DNA from: Astragalus membranaceus
Taxonomy: Eukaryota; Streptophyta; Magnoliopsida; Fabales; Fabaceae
Length of the DNA: 64,000 nt
Assembly: GCA_039519185.1 (NCBI GenBank)
Contig: CM076846.1
Coordinates: forward strand, 112,428,566 to 112,492,565
Direction: 5' to 3'
Below the pieces are notes generated by a model, which did not search any database, was not told the DNA's origin, and saw only the letters and a program-made list of their open reading frames with translations. A program made the position numbers and the translations under genes. Position 1 is the stretch's first letter. The number at the start of each line of letters is the position of its first letter. Positions 1-11,004 of the stretch are shown in pieces.

Positions 1-1108
1 GTAAGGTCATCCGCTTTTAGCGTTGCAGAACACAAATTCTTAAAGTATTGACTTATTTCAATGAGCGGATTCAAAACATGTGTTGGCAACGAACTAAAGG
101 CAATAGGAAGTAAGCACTCCATGAATACATGACAATCATGGCTCTTCATCCCATGTAACCTCCCATTATCCACATCAGAACATCTTACTAGCTAAATTAG
201 AAGAATAACCGTCTGGCATTTTCAACTCAGTAATCCACCGATAAACTGCTTTCGCTTGCTCCATAGATAAAGTATAGTTGACTTTGGGTTTTACTGTCCT
301 ACCGTTAGCTTCCTCAACCAACAACAAATCCTTTCACCTGCAGTAATGATCCACATCCTTCCTAGCCTTCTCATTGTCTTTCGTTTTACCTTTCACGTTC
401 ATAACAGTGTTAAATATGTTATCAAAGAAATTCTTTTCAATATGCATTACATCGAGATTGTGTCTCAATAGATTATCTTTCCAATAACAAAGTTCCCAAA
501 AAATACTTTTTTTGGTCCAATTATGCCACAGTCCATAACCATTTGGACTAGAAACAACACCCGCAACGACTTCCACAGGAGGGATATCCTTGACACTGTT
601 TCAAACTTCTTCTGGTGTTAGTCTACGAGGAGGTTCAGTTGTTTCAACATTCCCCTTGATGAATGCATATTTTGACTTTCTAAAAGGGTGCTCGGTAGGT
701 AAAAACCTACGGTGCGAGTCAAACCTTGAGGTTTTTCCTCCATATTTAAGAGTAAAAGCCTTTGTGTCAACCATGCAAATCGGACACGCCATCTTACCAT
801 GTGTCCCCCATCCAGACAACATTCCATACGCAGGAAAGTTATTAATGGTCCACATCAAAGCCGCCCTCATCATGAAATTTTGTCTTCGTGCTGCATCATA
901 AGTTAAAATACCATTCCACAACCTTTTTAGGTCATCAATCAAAAGTTGCAAATACTTGTCAATACCAGCTGTTAGATTAGTTGGCCCTGGTATTATAGCA
1001 TTTAAAAACATGTAGGGTTTAGACAAACACATTTCAGGAGGAAGGTTGTATGGGGTAACAATAACTGGCCAAGCCGAACATTGCGTGGATTATTGGCAAA
1101 ATCTAGAT
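1..1108 (-). pseudogene. CACTA tnp2-like transposase, middle part (broken)
   Basis: Reading right to left, the segments match the tnp2 (Transposase_21) family in family order. They are RNVRLG, then PVIVTPYNLPP, KPYMFLNAIIPGP, MRAALMWTINNFPAYG, HRRFLPTEHPFRKSK, WKDNLLRHNLDVMHIEKN, and near the edge MKSHDCHVFMECLLP. About 20 residues usually present between the DPRNVRLG-type motif and PVIVTPYN appear deleted near 1060. Frame changes occur near 600 and near 190. The N-terminal continuation lies beyond the retrotransposon at 4842-5117. This family binds the element's terminal and subterminal repeats and catalyses cut-and-paste transposition; this copy cannot encode an active protein. The left end of the gene is outside the window. 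Confidence 0.88.
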
Positions 1109-3632
1109 TGTAACACCCCGGTTTTTCTTACATAGAAAATACCAAGATATACAGCATAGCATACATCAGAGATAACTTTCTATCATTAGATATTGAACAC
1201 AAACTAAAACTTGATAACAAAATTTCATCAAGCGATCCCTCATAGCAATAAATTAACCTCCCCTCACCCTAGTATTCAATATCCAATATAGAAATAGCGG
1301 AAACGATTTATAACTTCTAATATCAATACAAGTCATAACATCGAAAGTACAATGACAACAAGGGAATTAACATAGACCCTAAACTAAAGTTTCACATCTT
1401 CTTTAGGTTGCACCGTAGCCGTGCCTCGTCGCCTTTGCCTGTTCTCTGTAAAAACCACAAAACATGAAGGGTGAGATAACATTATTTCAGTGAGTCCTAT
1501 CAAGACCCCTTACTAACACTCGCGGTTCATTATGCATCTTTTTAACTCGTAGTCCAAATAAGCGACCACGTGAAACCTCTTTCATAATACTTAGCATATC
1601 ACCGTTCATTATTGCATAAAAATCCCGGGGAACCCATTCCACTGACCATTTTCTATCAGGGATCCCTCATGGGGCCTAGGTTCATAGGGCTCATGACTTC
1701 CCCTCCCCTAGTACGCTAACCTCAATAGGGTCGTCACCCTAGACCTCGATTATATAATTTATATAATTGCACCCGCATTGGGCCGTCTCTTTTACTTGAC
1801 ATAGACTTAACATAACCTCAACCTCAAGGAACATGTAGTTAATTTTATCATTTCGTGACATTACCTCACTCGTAGTTACTAACATTCATTAACATAACTT
1901 AGGGAGCATCACAATCAAGTCCAAGCATCATTATTTCAATCACAATCAGTATTACCCGCATTGGGTTGTCACGCATACTTGACATAACATAACCTCAACT
2001 TATAAATCATTAACATTCAACAACATGACTTGAAATCGTTCACCTCATATCATTCATCAATACATAGTGTCGGGGAAGGGATTAGAATGAACTTGGAACC
2101 ATTTGGAATAGCCTAGGACGTTTTGAAATGGGGTAACAGAGGTGGACGCACGGTCCGTACGCAAAGGCACACGACCCGTGCGCATTTTTAAAAAATTTAT
2201 TGTGCAGGTGCGAACCACACGCACGACCCGTGCAAGGGGCGCACGGTCCGTGTGTGACCATCAGTTTCTTAAAAATGCATTTTCGTGTAACTTGGGCTAT
2301 TCTGTTCGTTCCAACATCTGTTCCGTTCGATTCCGAAACATAACATCACATCAATTCAGAGAAATAAACAGTACAAACATCATCAAACATAGCATCAAAT
2401 CATCCAATCTCAATCATTCGAACATTCATAACAAAATACATCTTCACAATTACGGTTTTCGCAAAACAACGGCTTTCAATGAAATCGAACGAAACGAAAC
2501 ACCAAAACCTATTTTCAGTCACATGCAAGGTTGACACAAATAAAATGAAAACCCTAAGAGAGTATAGAACTCACCCGGAGCGACGAACAACTCGAATAAC
2601 GGAAGACGCGATCAAACTCTCTCCGAACTGAACTATTTCTGGACAGCATCAGGGAGCAATTTTGGAATGAGAATAACTTATTCAATTTCTATCCAAAACC
2701 ATTCAATCCAGGTCCTAATGTGTAGATAATTTTGTCTACTTTCATATAGTTCAAGTCCCAAACTGTTATGACGAGTATTCAGGGAATTATGGTGAAATTA
2801 CAAAGACTGTTTCGAAAGTATTACTATGACAAAAGTGAAACTTGTACTTAAATGTTCTCCCTCAATACTCAGTCAAATCAAGTTGTTCTTGTACCTAAAC
2901 TGAAGGCGTTTATGTCTAGTTTTCAAAGAAACAAAAATGAGCTTAATCAGAGTTCTGTACAGTGAGTTATGAAGGAAATACCATGGACTGTCCAAAACCG
3001 TTTTCTGTGCTGGGAGTTGATTTCTTCAACTCCTAACTTCGAATTCCAGCTCCAACTCTTTTAAACTCGAACCAGTAACTGATCCCTCTCTGAACACTAT
3101 ATCAATTAACAATATAGCTTGCTATTTGAGCTTTAAAACTGAACCTTGAACCTCTAACACCACTTACAAGCTTCTACAAACAACATGCAAGGCAAATTTC
3201 ACTCTTAGCCAACCACTAGCTTCAAAATTTCGAAAATGGTGGATGGAGATGGAGAAGGGTGTGGGTTGCGAAATTGGTATAAAAATGTAGACGAGAATGA
3301 GCTGATTGTAATGGTGTTAAAATCCCTCACATGCATCAAGGTTGGGTGATGATCTCTCCTCTCTCACTCTCACTCCCAAGTTCTTTCTTTCTTTCGAATT
3401 CTGTTTTCAGCACTCAATGATGTTGTGTTTTTGTGTGGTAGGGTCAGCTGGGGTATAAGTGAGCTTATCCCACAACTCTCCTAACTATTTTAATTTAGCA
3501 AACCAGTCCATAATCAATCACCTCATAATTAATCAATTTTGCTAATTAATTAATTATGAATCTTGCTAATTAATTATTTATAACTTTTTGCTAATTTTAA
3601 TAAAGGAAATTAGCTAAATTGGGGATGTTACA
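1109..3632 (-). repeat. LTR of the non-autonomous element (long copy, 3' LTR)
   Basis: A 2524-bp LTR bounded by TGTAACACC and GATGTTACA. It contains a zone of short repeated gcacggtccgtg / cgcacgacccgtg motifs (about 2140-2250) and AT-rich flanks. The open frames inside (for example 2142-2534) have no recognisable homology and are shared only with the other LTR. Confidence 0.82.
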
Positions 3633-4295
3633 ATCACCCCAACTTGAAAGATTTTGTCCTCAAAATCGTTCAAGTTACTCAATGGCCACTATCCTAAAGC
3701 TTCATCTATCTTCATGCCATCTCACAAGTCAAACCCTAACTTATCTTCTTAGACACTTAAAGGGATTCACCCCAACTTGGATTGACCATAGTCAATTCTG
3801 TCTCCGCACATTAACGATCGAAGGAAATCATGATCGCATCAAAGAGTTTAAGAAAAGAAGCAAGATATATTTTTAAAAGTGATTTAACTCTTAGTTCAAT
3901 CAAGTTTCCATCCATATTTAATGTCACGTGTACTCTCTACATGATCCTATGGTTGAATCAGTTTCAAGAACTAGACGGTCGCCCACAACTTCTTCGAACC
4001 ATCACGGATGCCCATCTGTCGTTCCGGAGCGTCATCTCTAGCCCTCTGCTTCTGTTGCGCGCTCTGATGAAACGAGAAGGCTAGAAATCCTATGGTTTAG
4101 GGTTCCGGACAATTTCGGAGCTAAGGAAACCAATAGTCATTATTCTCAGTAACTCACATGAAACATTGAGCGGATCCTGACTCAATACTTCACATAATAT
4201 ACTGAAAGGTTCTGACATTTAATTGTCTAAGTCCCAACTGACTCGATCTAATATCCTCCTGACCGTAAGGTCACTAATCCCGACTAGGTCGAACT

Positions 4296-4307
4296 GCTCT
4301 GATACCA
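4296..4307 (-). other. Primer binding site, tRNA-iMet type
   Basis: On the minus strand TGGTATCAGAGC lies 3 bases after the 5' LTR end. This is the standard plant initiator-methionine tRNA primer site and fixes the element orientation as minus. Confidence 0.85.
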
Positions 4308-4310
4308 TAA

Positions 4311-4841
4311 TGTAACACCCCGATTTTTCTTACATAGAAAATACCAAGATATACATCATAGTATACATCAGAGATAACTTCCTGTCATTAGATATTGAAC
4401 ACAAACTAAAACTTAAATCATTAACATTCAACAACTTGACTTAAAATTGTTCCCCTCATATCATTCATCAATACATAGGGTCGGGGAAGGGATTAGAATG
4501 AACTTGGAACCATTCGGAATAGCCTAGGACGTGTTTTGAAATGGGGTAACAGAGGTGGACGCACGGTCCGTGTGCTAAGGCGCACGACCCGTGCGCATTT
4601 TTAAAAATTTTATTGCGCAAGTGCGAACCACACGCACGACCAGTGCGCAGGGGCGAACTGTCCGTGCGTGACCATCAGTTTCTCAAAAATGCATTTTCGT
4701 GTAACTTGGGCTATTCCGTTCGTTCCAACATCCGTTCCGATCGATTCCCAAACATAACATCACATCAATTCAGAGAAATAACCAGTACAAACATCATCAA
4801 ACATAGCATCAAATCATCCAATCTGAATTGGGGATGTTACA
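4311..4841 (-). repeat. LTR of the non-autonomous element (internally deleted, 5' LTR)
   Basis: A 531-bp copy with the same ends as the long LTR. It lacks two internal blocks, corresponding roughly to 1218-2006 and 2415-3612 of the long copy. What remains is closely similar, including the cacggtccgtg / acgacccgtg zone at about 4560-4660. Confidence 0.82.
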
Positions 4842-5117
4842 TGGATGGACACGATCAAAATGCTTCCAAGCTTCACCATCAGATGAATGACGTAATTCAC
4901 CAGAATTATTTCTATTTTCATAGTGCCACGTCATTTTACGAGCAGTTTCCATTGAAGTGAACATTCTCTTCAGTCTTGGTATAATCGGCAGATAGAACAT
5001 TGCTTTCCTTGGAATTGATTTGCCTCTGCTTGTCCCTTTCCTGCTGACACGATACCGTGGCTCTTGACAAAACTTGCATTCCAGCAACTCTCCATCATTT
5101 ATGCCAGAAATGGACAC
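4842..5117 (-). pseudogene. CACTA tnp2-like transposase, upstream part
   Basis: The segment encodes CKFCQEPRY, then PRKAMFYLPIIPRLKRMF and WHYENRNNSGELRHSSDGEA, then HFDRVHP at the point where the retrotransposon begins. These are the conserved zinc-binding and downstream motifs of tnp2 proteins that lie immediately before the RNVRLG motif found at the other side of the insertion (just left of 1109). The two pieces are therefore one gene split by the 3.7-kb insertion. The reading frame opens upstream into the subterminal repeat zone, so the true N-terminus is lost or lies in a separate exon. Confidence 0.85.
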
Positions 5118-5550
5118 TTCCGACGGATATTTGAATTTACCGGCGGATTGTTGAATTTACCGGCGGATAATTGAATTTATCGGCGGATTTTTGAATTTAC
5201 CGGCGGATATTTGCATTTATCGGCGGATTTTTGAACTTCGAAATTCAAAATTTTTCGGCCGAAAATTTCTATTACTGGCGGATTTGTTTAAATATTATTT
5301 TTTAAATTACGGAATTTATCCGCCAGGTGTAATTACCGGCGGAATTGTTTTTAAAGTTTTTTCACAAAATTTCCTTCGGTAACAGCTATATATTTCGTCG
5401 GTAAGTTACATTCGAATTAAAATCCGCGGATAAAAATTAAAAAAATCCGCCGGTAATTTACTGAGGGATCAGATCCGCCGGTACCGCCAAAAAATCCGCC
5501 AGTAATGTACTGGCGGATTTTTTCGGCCAGAAATAGTCCTCCGGAAATGC
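5115..5550 (-). repeat. CACTA subterminal repeats (CCGGCGGAT units)
   Basis: From 5115 to about 5236 there are roughly seven units of about 19 bp, each pairing a CGGCGGAT core with TTTGAATTTA. More scattered cores in both orientations continue to 5550 (for example tccgccggt near 5480 and 5500, and tggcgga near 5510). Arrays like this next to a CACTA terminus are the usual transposase-binding sites of the family. Their position between the terminus and the transposase gene fits. Confidence 0.8.
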
Positions 5551-5551
5551 G

Positions 5552-5567
5552 CCAAATTCTTGTAGTG
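5552..5567 (-). other. CACTA terminal inverted repeat (5' end)
   Basis: The plus strand reads ccaaattcttgtagtg, which is CACTACAAGAATTTGG on the minus strand. This marks the exact outer end of the transposon. Confidence 0.9.
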
Positions 5568-6039
5568 AGAGAGTCTTAGGTTCTATTTGGCAAAAAGTAG
5601 CGGATAAGCTAGCTTATAGCGGCTGAGCTGATAGTGGATAACTAATAGCAGACAAGCTAGGAGATTGAATTTAAAGTGTTTGGTAAAATTAGCAGTTGAA
5701 CTAGCTTATAAATATAAAATGACGTAAATAGACATTTGTAATTAATGTTTAAATATGAGAGAGAATATTCATTTAATGGATGATAAATGAGGAATTTAAT
5801 TAAAGTAACAAGGATAAAATAGACAAAAGAATTCAAACACTATAAGCTATAAGCTCAAACACTATTTCAAGTAGCATTTAAAAAAACGCTATAAGATACT
5901 AAAAAGTGCTATATGTTAGTCATGCCAAACCAGTGGATAACGAATAAGCTAGCTTATAGCGGATAATTGATAGCAGATAGGCTAGCGGGTTGAATTTAAA
6001 GTGTTTCGTAAAACTAACGGTTGAACTAGCTTATAAATA

Positions 6040-7254
6040 ACAAAGCATTTGGCCGTCGTCGCTGGGAGGGGGGGCTCCCTCCCCGGTTTCTTCCCCTCTC
6101 CTCTCAGTGCTCCTTCGCCCTGCTGTTGCTATTGGCTTCGGTCTGGTTGAGTCTGTTCCTCTGATCTGCGCTCTTTTGGATCTGTTGGATATGTTGTTAA
6201 GCGATTTGGATCTCTTCGCGATCTGGATCTGGATAAGTTCTTGAGCCGTCGCCGTTTCGTGGTTGGATCTTCGACTTCGGTTGTTCCGGTGGCTGTAAAT
6301 TAATAAAAATGGGTTGGGCGCTGCTTGGTTTGGAACCGCCGTTGGGGGCTCCCTTTCCTCGGATCTGATCTCCTCTGTGACGTCCACGACCTCTCCCCCG
6401 AGGCGTTGATGGTCGGATCTCCCTGTTGATGGATCTGCGCGCTTTTGGAGGTACTATGGAGTGCTTCTGTTCGCGGTGGTTTGTGGCTCTGTTCGCGCAG
6501 GGGTTGGTTCTGATGCGGTGTTTTGCGGTGGTTCACGGTGGTTTGTCTGATGTTCGCAATGGTGGCTGTCGTTTCGGACTTTGGACCCGCAGTCACGCCT
6601 CCTCTCCTTTTTTCGTGGGCACTCCTCCCTGTCGCTCGCGGTTTTGCTTGATTGTGCCATGGTGTTGGCCGGGGGCGCAAGGCCGCGGTGGTGGCTGGTG
6701 GCTCGGCTACCTCGATCAAGCTAGGTGTTGTGGCGGTGTTGGCCGGTAGCACGACTTCGCGATGGTGGCTGGAGTCACGGCGCCGGATGTCTGGGGATGT
6801 GCTGTCGGTGGGTGCTGATTCGATAGTTTGTACCTTGTCGGACGCCAGATTGCAGTGTGCAGATCGCCGGGCTCCTCCCCTTTGCCTTCTACTTCTTTGC
6901 CCCCTCCCAATCGTCTCCGGGCCTCCACCTCAAACCTCGATTCTTTGTGATGTGCTTAATGTGAGGATAGCGAGGTGATGCAAGCTGTTGTGGTTTGGAG
7001 TGTGAGTTCAGGAGGTGGTGGGTGGAGGTTGTGTGGGAACTCTCAGGTGTTGCCCTGCCTCCTTTCGGGTTTTCTGTTCGCCTTAGAATTTCTTCCATTA
7101 GAGTTCTATGGTTGTTTATTTTAGAGGCCTTGTTGGGCATTCTATTATTGTCCTTATTACCAAGGGTTTTGGTCTAGTCCCCCCTTGTGCTTTTTATATC
7201 TCTCTTTATTTTATTAATAAATTCGGGCTGACTGCCTGTTTGATTAAAAAAAAA
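6040..7254 (+). mobile_element. Poly(A)-tailed retroposon insertion (LINE/SINE-derived)
   Basis: The insertion is flanked by a perfect 16-bp direct repeat, aactagcttataaata, at 6024-6039 and 7255-7270. It ends in an A-run preceded by ttattaataaattcgggctg. Long target duplications of this sort plus a 3' A tail are the mark of L1-type target-primed insertion. The 1.2-kb body is GC-rich (much g/c alternation, 6050-7050) and has only short overlapping frames with no reverse transcriptase. It could be an internally deleted LINE, a SINE-like unit or a retrotransposed transcript; I cannot tell which. Confidence 0.75.
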
Positions 7255-7363
7255 AACTAGCTTATAAATATGAAATGACCTAAATGGACATTTGTAATTA
7301 ATGCTGGAAAAGTAGAGAGAATATTCATCTAATAGTGAATAACTGAGGAATTTAAATAAAGTA

Positions 7364-7709
7364 GGCTAAATTATAGTTTTGGTCCCCCTATTTTCAAAAA
7401 TTCAGACATTTGGTCCCCCTATTTTAAAATTCAGACATTTGGTCCCCCAATTTTAAAAAATCAAATACATTTAGTCCAAAGAGGGACCAAATGTCTTTGA
7501 TTTTTTAAAATTGGGGGACCAAATGTCTTTGATTTTTAAAATTGAGGGACCAAATGTCTTTGATTATTAGTCATAAAAAACTGAAAATTCCTCTTGGACT
7601 AAATGTCTTTGATTTTTTAAAATTGGGGGACCAAATGTCTAAATTTTAAAATAGGGGGACCAAATGTCTGAAATTTTGAAAATAGGGGGACCAAAACTAT
7701 AATTTAGCC
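7364..7709. mobile_element. Palindromic MULE-type MITE
   Basis: A 346-bp element starting ggctaaattatagttttggt and ending in its inverse. It is flanked by the 9-bp direct repeat aataaagta at 7355-7363 and 7710-7718. Nearly its whole length is inverted-repeat made of gggggaccaaatgtctttgatt blocks. A 9-bp target duplication fits Mutator-like elements. It carries no gene. Confidence 0.82.
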
Positions 7710-7935
7710 AATAAAGTAACATGGGAAAAAAATGGAGAAAAAGTGAAACGCTATAAGGTATAAGCTCAAATGCTACATCAAATAGCGTTTCAAAAAAATG
7801 TTATAAGCTAGTTGTGCCAAACACTTTCAAGTTGTTTATCCGCCGCTATAAACTAGCGGATTTGCCTTGTCAAATACAAAAAGCATATCCACTATAAGCT
7901 ATCCGCTATTGGCAAGCGGATTCGTATTGTCAAAC

Positions 7936-8147
7936 CGAGAGGGAATCACATACATTAATACACATGTTTATCGTCTTGCGTGTCCATTTATTAATTCTCT
8001 ATGTCATATCCCATGTCCCAATAAATTTGGCCATAAGGTCTCCGAATATACACTTAAAAGGAAATCTCAATCATCAATACCTATGCTTATCTTGCTGCAT
8101 TCGTTTATTAATTCCCTATCTCATATTTCATGTCCCAATAAATTTGG
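7936..8147. repeat. Short host repeat units (about 120 bp) with tgtcccaataaatttgg
   Basis: Two related units are present. One spans about 7960-8032 and the other about 8083-8147; both contain tttattaattc(t/c)ctat(g/c)tcatat and catgtcccaataaatttgg. Related sequence reappears at 10437-10526 and 40375-40495, on the far sides of the Mutator-like element and of the Tat element. This is therefore the broken pre-insertion sequence. Confidence 0.5.
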
Positions 8148-8344
8148 GGCTTTTTTTTACCCCCCCTATTCTCCCCCATACCCCCTAATTTGGCTAAACC
8201 GACCAAAATACCCTTAATTACAATTAAAAACTAAAACCATTTTTCATTTTTCACATATTTCCGAAATCAAAATAAGTTTTTTCTTAAACTTTCCAGAATT
8301 ATCGTGTTTTTAGGTACTTCCAGAATCAAATTTTTTTAAGTTTT

Positions 8345-8540
8345 CCGGAAACATCTCCCATGCGATAACTGCGGAACAGATAATCACTGAGTTTTCCTGA
8401 AATACCTCAACATGACATATTTTCGAAAGTCAAAAATGACTTCCCGAAATACGTCCTATTGAGGTATTTTCAGAAAGCTTCTGTGATAAACTTTCCGCTG
8501 TTATCTCCCATGGGGATGTTTCCGGAACTGTTTTTTTTTT
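8345..8540. repeat. Imperfect foldback at the left of the PMD element
   Basis: ttccggaaacatctcccatg at 8346 pairs with an inverted, diverged copy ending near 8537 (catggggatgtttccgga). The centre is near 8435. It mirrors the foldback on the other side of the gene. Confidence 0.6.
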
Positions 8541-8578
8541 AATTTTGTTTTTCTAATTGTTTTTTTGTGGTTTTTTTA

Positions 8579-9982
8579 ATGGCGAGTAGTTCAAGACGTT
8601 ATTATGAGCGAGGCCAGTCTTCACAGGCAGCAGACGGAGATGTAGATCAGACTCCTCCTGCTCCTAGTACCCGCACGAGGAGGATTACCAGGATTAGGTT
8701 AGCCGGGAACGCTTTTGAGCGTAACAAGCGTGTCCGTGAGCGAGACATCGGTGGGGCTGATGAGGCTGCAGACGCTCCACAACAGGAGTATCATGAGCCT
8801 GTTCAGCAAGACGCTGCTGAGCAGGAGATAGATCAGGTTTTGTTGAGTCGGCTTCCTACCCACGTGGTGTTGAGGCTTCGTATGGGCAGGTAACAGTTTT
8901 AATAATTAATTTAATTTTTTTATTGTCATTTAATATGTTTTAATTTATATAATTTATTTTTATACAAGACCATGGAAAGATTAAGGTTGCAGCCCATGGT
9001 CAGAATATTTTTAGGTTTCGACCTGCGCAGCACCACCCACATATACAAAGATGGTTAGAGCAAGCTCGTCTGTTCGAGCTTGATTTTACACCTCTGCAAA
9101 AAATCAATCACGAGCTGATCTCGGCGTTAGTGGAGAGGTGGCATTCTGAGACCAGCTCATTCCACATGGCTTTTGGGGAGATGACTGTGACGTTGGACGA
9201 CGTGTCCATGTTGCTCCATTTTTCGCTCACCGACACATTTTTGCAGCCTGGCCAGGGCTTTACTGAGGAGGATGCCATTCATGCTGGGACTCCGTTGCTG
9301 GGTGTAGACCACGATTCTTGCTGGGCAGAGTGTCGGTTCACTAGGGGAAACATGCAACATGGCTTTTTTGATAACGCTGCACGGTGCTATATGTTGCTCT
9401 TGTTGGGCTATACCATCTTCGCCGACAAGAGTCACACATATGTGCCCGTCAAGTGGGATAGACTGATTCATATGGAGGCCTTGGGAGGACCACAGGCGCT
9501 ACTTGGGATTTTACTATATGTCTCTTTTCAGAGGTCATCTGCTATGGGATGATGTCATTGTGCCATACATGCCAGACAGGGTCCGTTGACAGTTTGGATA
9601 CATCCAGGAAATCCCTAATGAGCCCCTTCCGGTTGGTGCCTCACGTCCTTCTTCAGAGACTATTGTTCACAGATGGTTGTACTACCAGGGCCCGGTGCGA
9701 ACTTTGATGAGATCTTCTAGAAAGGCCAGACATTCGGGTGAGTGCGATGAGGATTACCTGCCATGGTTCTTACAGGTGTCCGTTCCCCGTCTCACTGCGC
9801 CTCTGCCTCCGGAGTATGTACCAGATGAGGTTCTAGTTGAGGATATTGGTCCACTGGCCATGAAGGATAGGCTCGAAACTATAACAACACATATCTGGGA
9901 TGCCATGGGTGTCGAGGGCCTTCCACCTGCTGCATATGAGAGTCTCTTGCGTGCTTTGCCTGCTTGTGACATTGACCCTTAG
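8579..9982 (+). pseudogene. Plant mobile domain (PMD, MAIN/MAIL1-like) protein, decayed
   Basis: The first exon (from 8579, MASSSRRYYERG) encodes a low-complexity N-terminus ending near 8890 at an AG|GT donor; a T-rich intron could run to an AG at about 8969. The following frame gives HGQNIFRFRPAQ and ALVERWHSETSSFHMAFGEM, then TVTLDDVSMLL. These are the conserved start of the PMD (PF10536), where ERW.PET..FH...GEMT.TL.D is typical. Further on come ECRFTRGNMQH and ARCYMLLLLGYTIFADKS, then DDVIVPYMPDRV, and a C-terminal tail to 9982. One extra A near 8977, a frame change near 9530 and a TGA near 9589 break it. PMD proteins act in the nucleus in transcriptional silencing and also occur widely in transposons. 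Confidence 0.75.
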
Positions 9983-10136
9983 TTGTATTTTTTTCGTATT
10001 TTATTACGGTATTTGTACTTGTATTTTTAGTCGTATTCATATTCATATTTTATAGTTATCGTTATTTATCGTTATCGTATTTTAGCGAGCGTAATCGTAT
10101 AATTTTTTAAAAAAAAGTTAAATTTTTTTTTTCGGA

Positions 10137-10307
10137 ATTACCTCAAAAGAGGATAATTCCGGAAAACACTTTTGTGAAACTTTCCGGAACCACCTCTAAA
10201 GAGGTACTTCCGAAAGTCAAATTACCTCAACCGGAAGTACCTCTTTAGAGGTGGTTTCGGAAAGTTTCACAAAAGTGTTTTCCGAAATTATCCTCTTTTG
10301 AGGTAAT
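10137..10307. repeat. Near-perfect 76-bp foldback at the right of the PMD element
   Basis: Arms 10137-10212 and 10232-10307 are reverse complements with about two mismatches, separated by 19 bp. They carry repeated cctc(a/t)aaagagg and ttccgga motifs. As RNA the arms could form a stable hairpin downstream of the PMD gene. Confidence 0.85.
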
Positions 10308-10526
10308 CTTGGAAATTTTTTTAAAAAATTGTTTTCTTTAAATTTTTTAGGGGTATTTTGGGGATTAAAAGGGTTATGGGTGTATAGGGGAGAGGGGGGG
10401 GGGGGGGTGTTTCACAAAAAAAAAGCCTAAATTTGGCTTCAGTTGTTCCATATTTACTTGATTTTGGACTCGTGATCCACAAGGTCTCGATGGACACTTA
10501 AAAGGGAATCTCGTTCATTTACAAAT

Positions 10527-10928
<402 letters not shown>

Positions 10929-11001
<73 letters not shown>
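10929..11001. repeat. (AT)n microsatellite, Helitron target
   Basis: About 73 bp of uninterrupted AT repeats ending exactly at the Helitron 5' terminus. Confidence 0.95.

Positions 11002-11004
<3 letters not shown>

Larger units (their letters stand above)
1109..4841 (-). mobile_element. Non-autonomous LTR retrotransposon (LARD-like), no coding capacity
   Basis: The insertion starts TGTAACACCCC and ends GGGGATGTTACA. It contains two copies of its LTR (1109-3632 and 4311-4841) around a 678-bp internal region with no gag or pol. On the minus strand the order is LTR, PBS (TGGTATCAGAGC at 4307-4296), internal region, PPT-like tract (near 3633-3667), LTR. The flanking 5-mers are tagat and tggat, a target duplication with one mismatch. 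The PPT/LTR junction (gaggacaaaatc then purine-rich DNA, then TGTAACA) resembles that of Tekay/Del chromoviruses, so the element was probably mobilised by such a relative. It splits the CACTA transposase gene. Confidence 0.85.
1..5567 (-). mobile_element. CACTA (En/Spm) DNA transposon, 5' part, runs off left edge
   Basis: On the minus strand the element begins at 5567 with CACTACAAGAATTTGG, the standard CACTA terminal sequence. Subterminal repeats built on CCGGCGGAT follow, then a tnp2-type transposase reading leftwards to the window edge. The other end is not in the window. The base triplet just outside the terminus (5568-5570) is aga, the expected length for a CACTA target duplication, but the partner copy cannot be seen. 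The element is interrupted by an LTR retrotransposon at 1109-4841, and its coding region has several frameshifts, so this copy is defective. The identification rests on both the terminus and the coding homology. Confidence 0.9.
5580..7935. mobile_element. Tandem foldback MITEs (GCGGATAAGCTAGCTTATAGCGG type), interrupted
   Basis: Two head-to-tail copies of one foldback element. The first runs from about 5580 to 5932, and the second from about 5933 to 7935. Both open with ...ggataa(c/g)...aagctagcttatagcgg and share the internal stretch ttgaatttaaagtgttt(g/c)gtaaa. The right end (7840-7935) carries the inverted counterpart with tccgct and ttgtcaaa. The second copy is split by a poly(A) retroposon (6040-7254) and a palindromic MITE (7364-7709). 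No coding potential is seen. The superfamily is uncertain because a clean target duplication could not be assigned. Confidence 0.6.
8148..10427 (+). mobile_element. Mutator-like element carrying a plant mobile domain gene, no transposase
   Basis: The element begins ggcttttttttacccccc and ends with the inverse pattern (gggggg...aaaaaaaaagcc). Its imperfect terminal inverted repeats extend to about 8230 on the left and 10330 on the right. It is flanked by the 9-bp direct repeat taaatttgg at 8139-8147 and 10428-10436, the length typical of Mutator-like elements. Inside are a decayed PMD gene and two subterminal foldbacks (8345-8540 and 10137-10307). There is no MURA-type transposase, so any movement must have used one supplied elsewhere. 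Confidence 0.75.

Noticed and set aside
2142..2534. 130-residue frame (similar frame at 4613-4960)
   Set aside because: It lies in matching LTR sequence of the non-autonomous element and has no homology signal.
6300..6978. Overlapping 100-150-residue frames in the GC-rich retroposon
   Set aside because: Frames on opposite strands overlap, composition is repetitive and no domain is visible.
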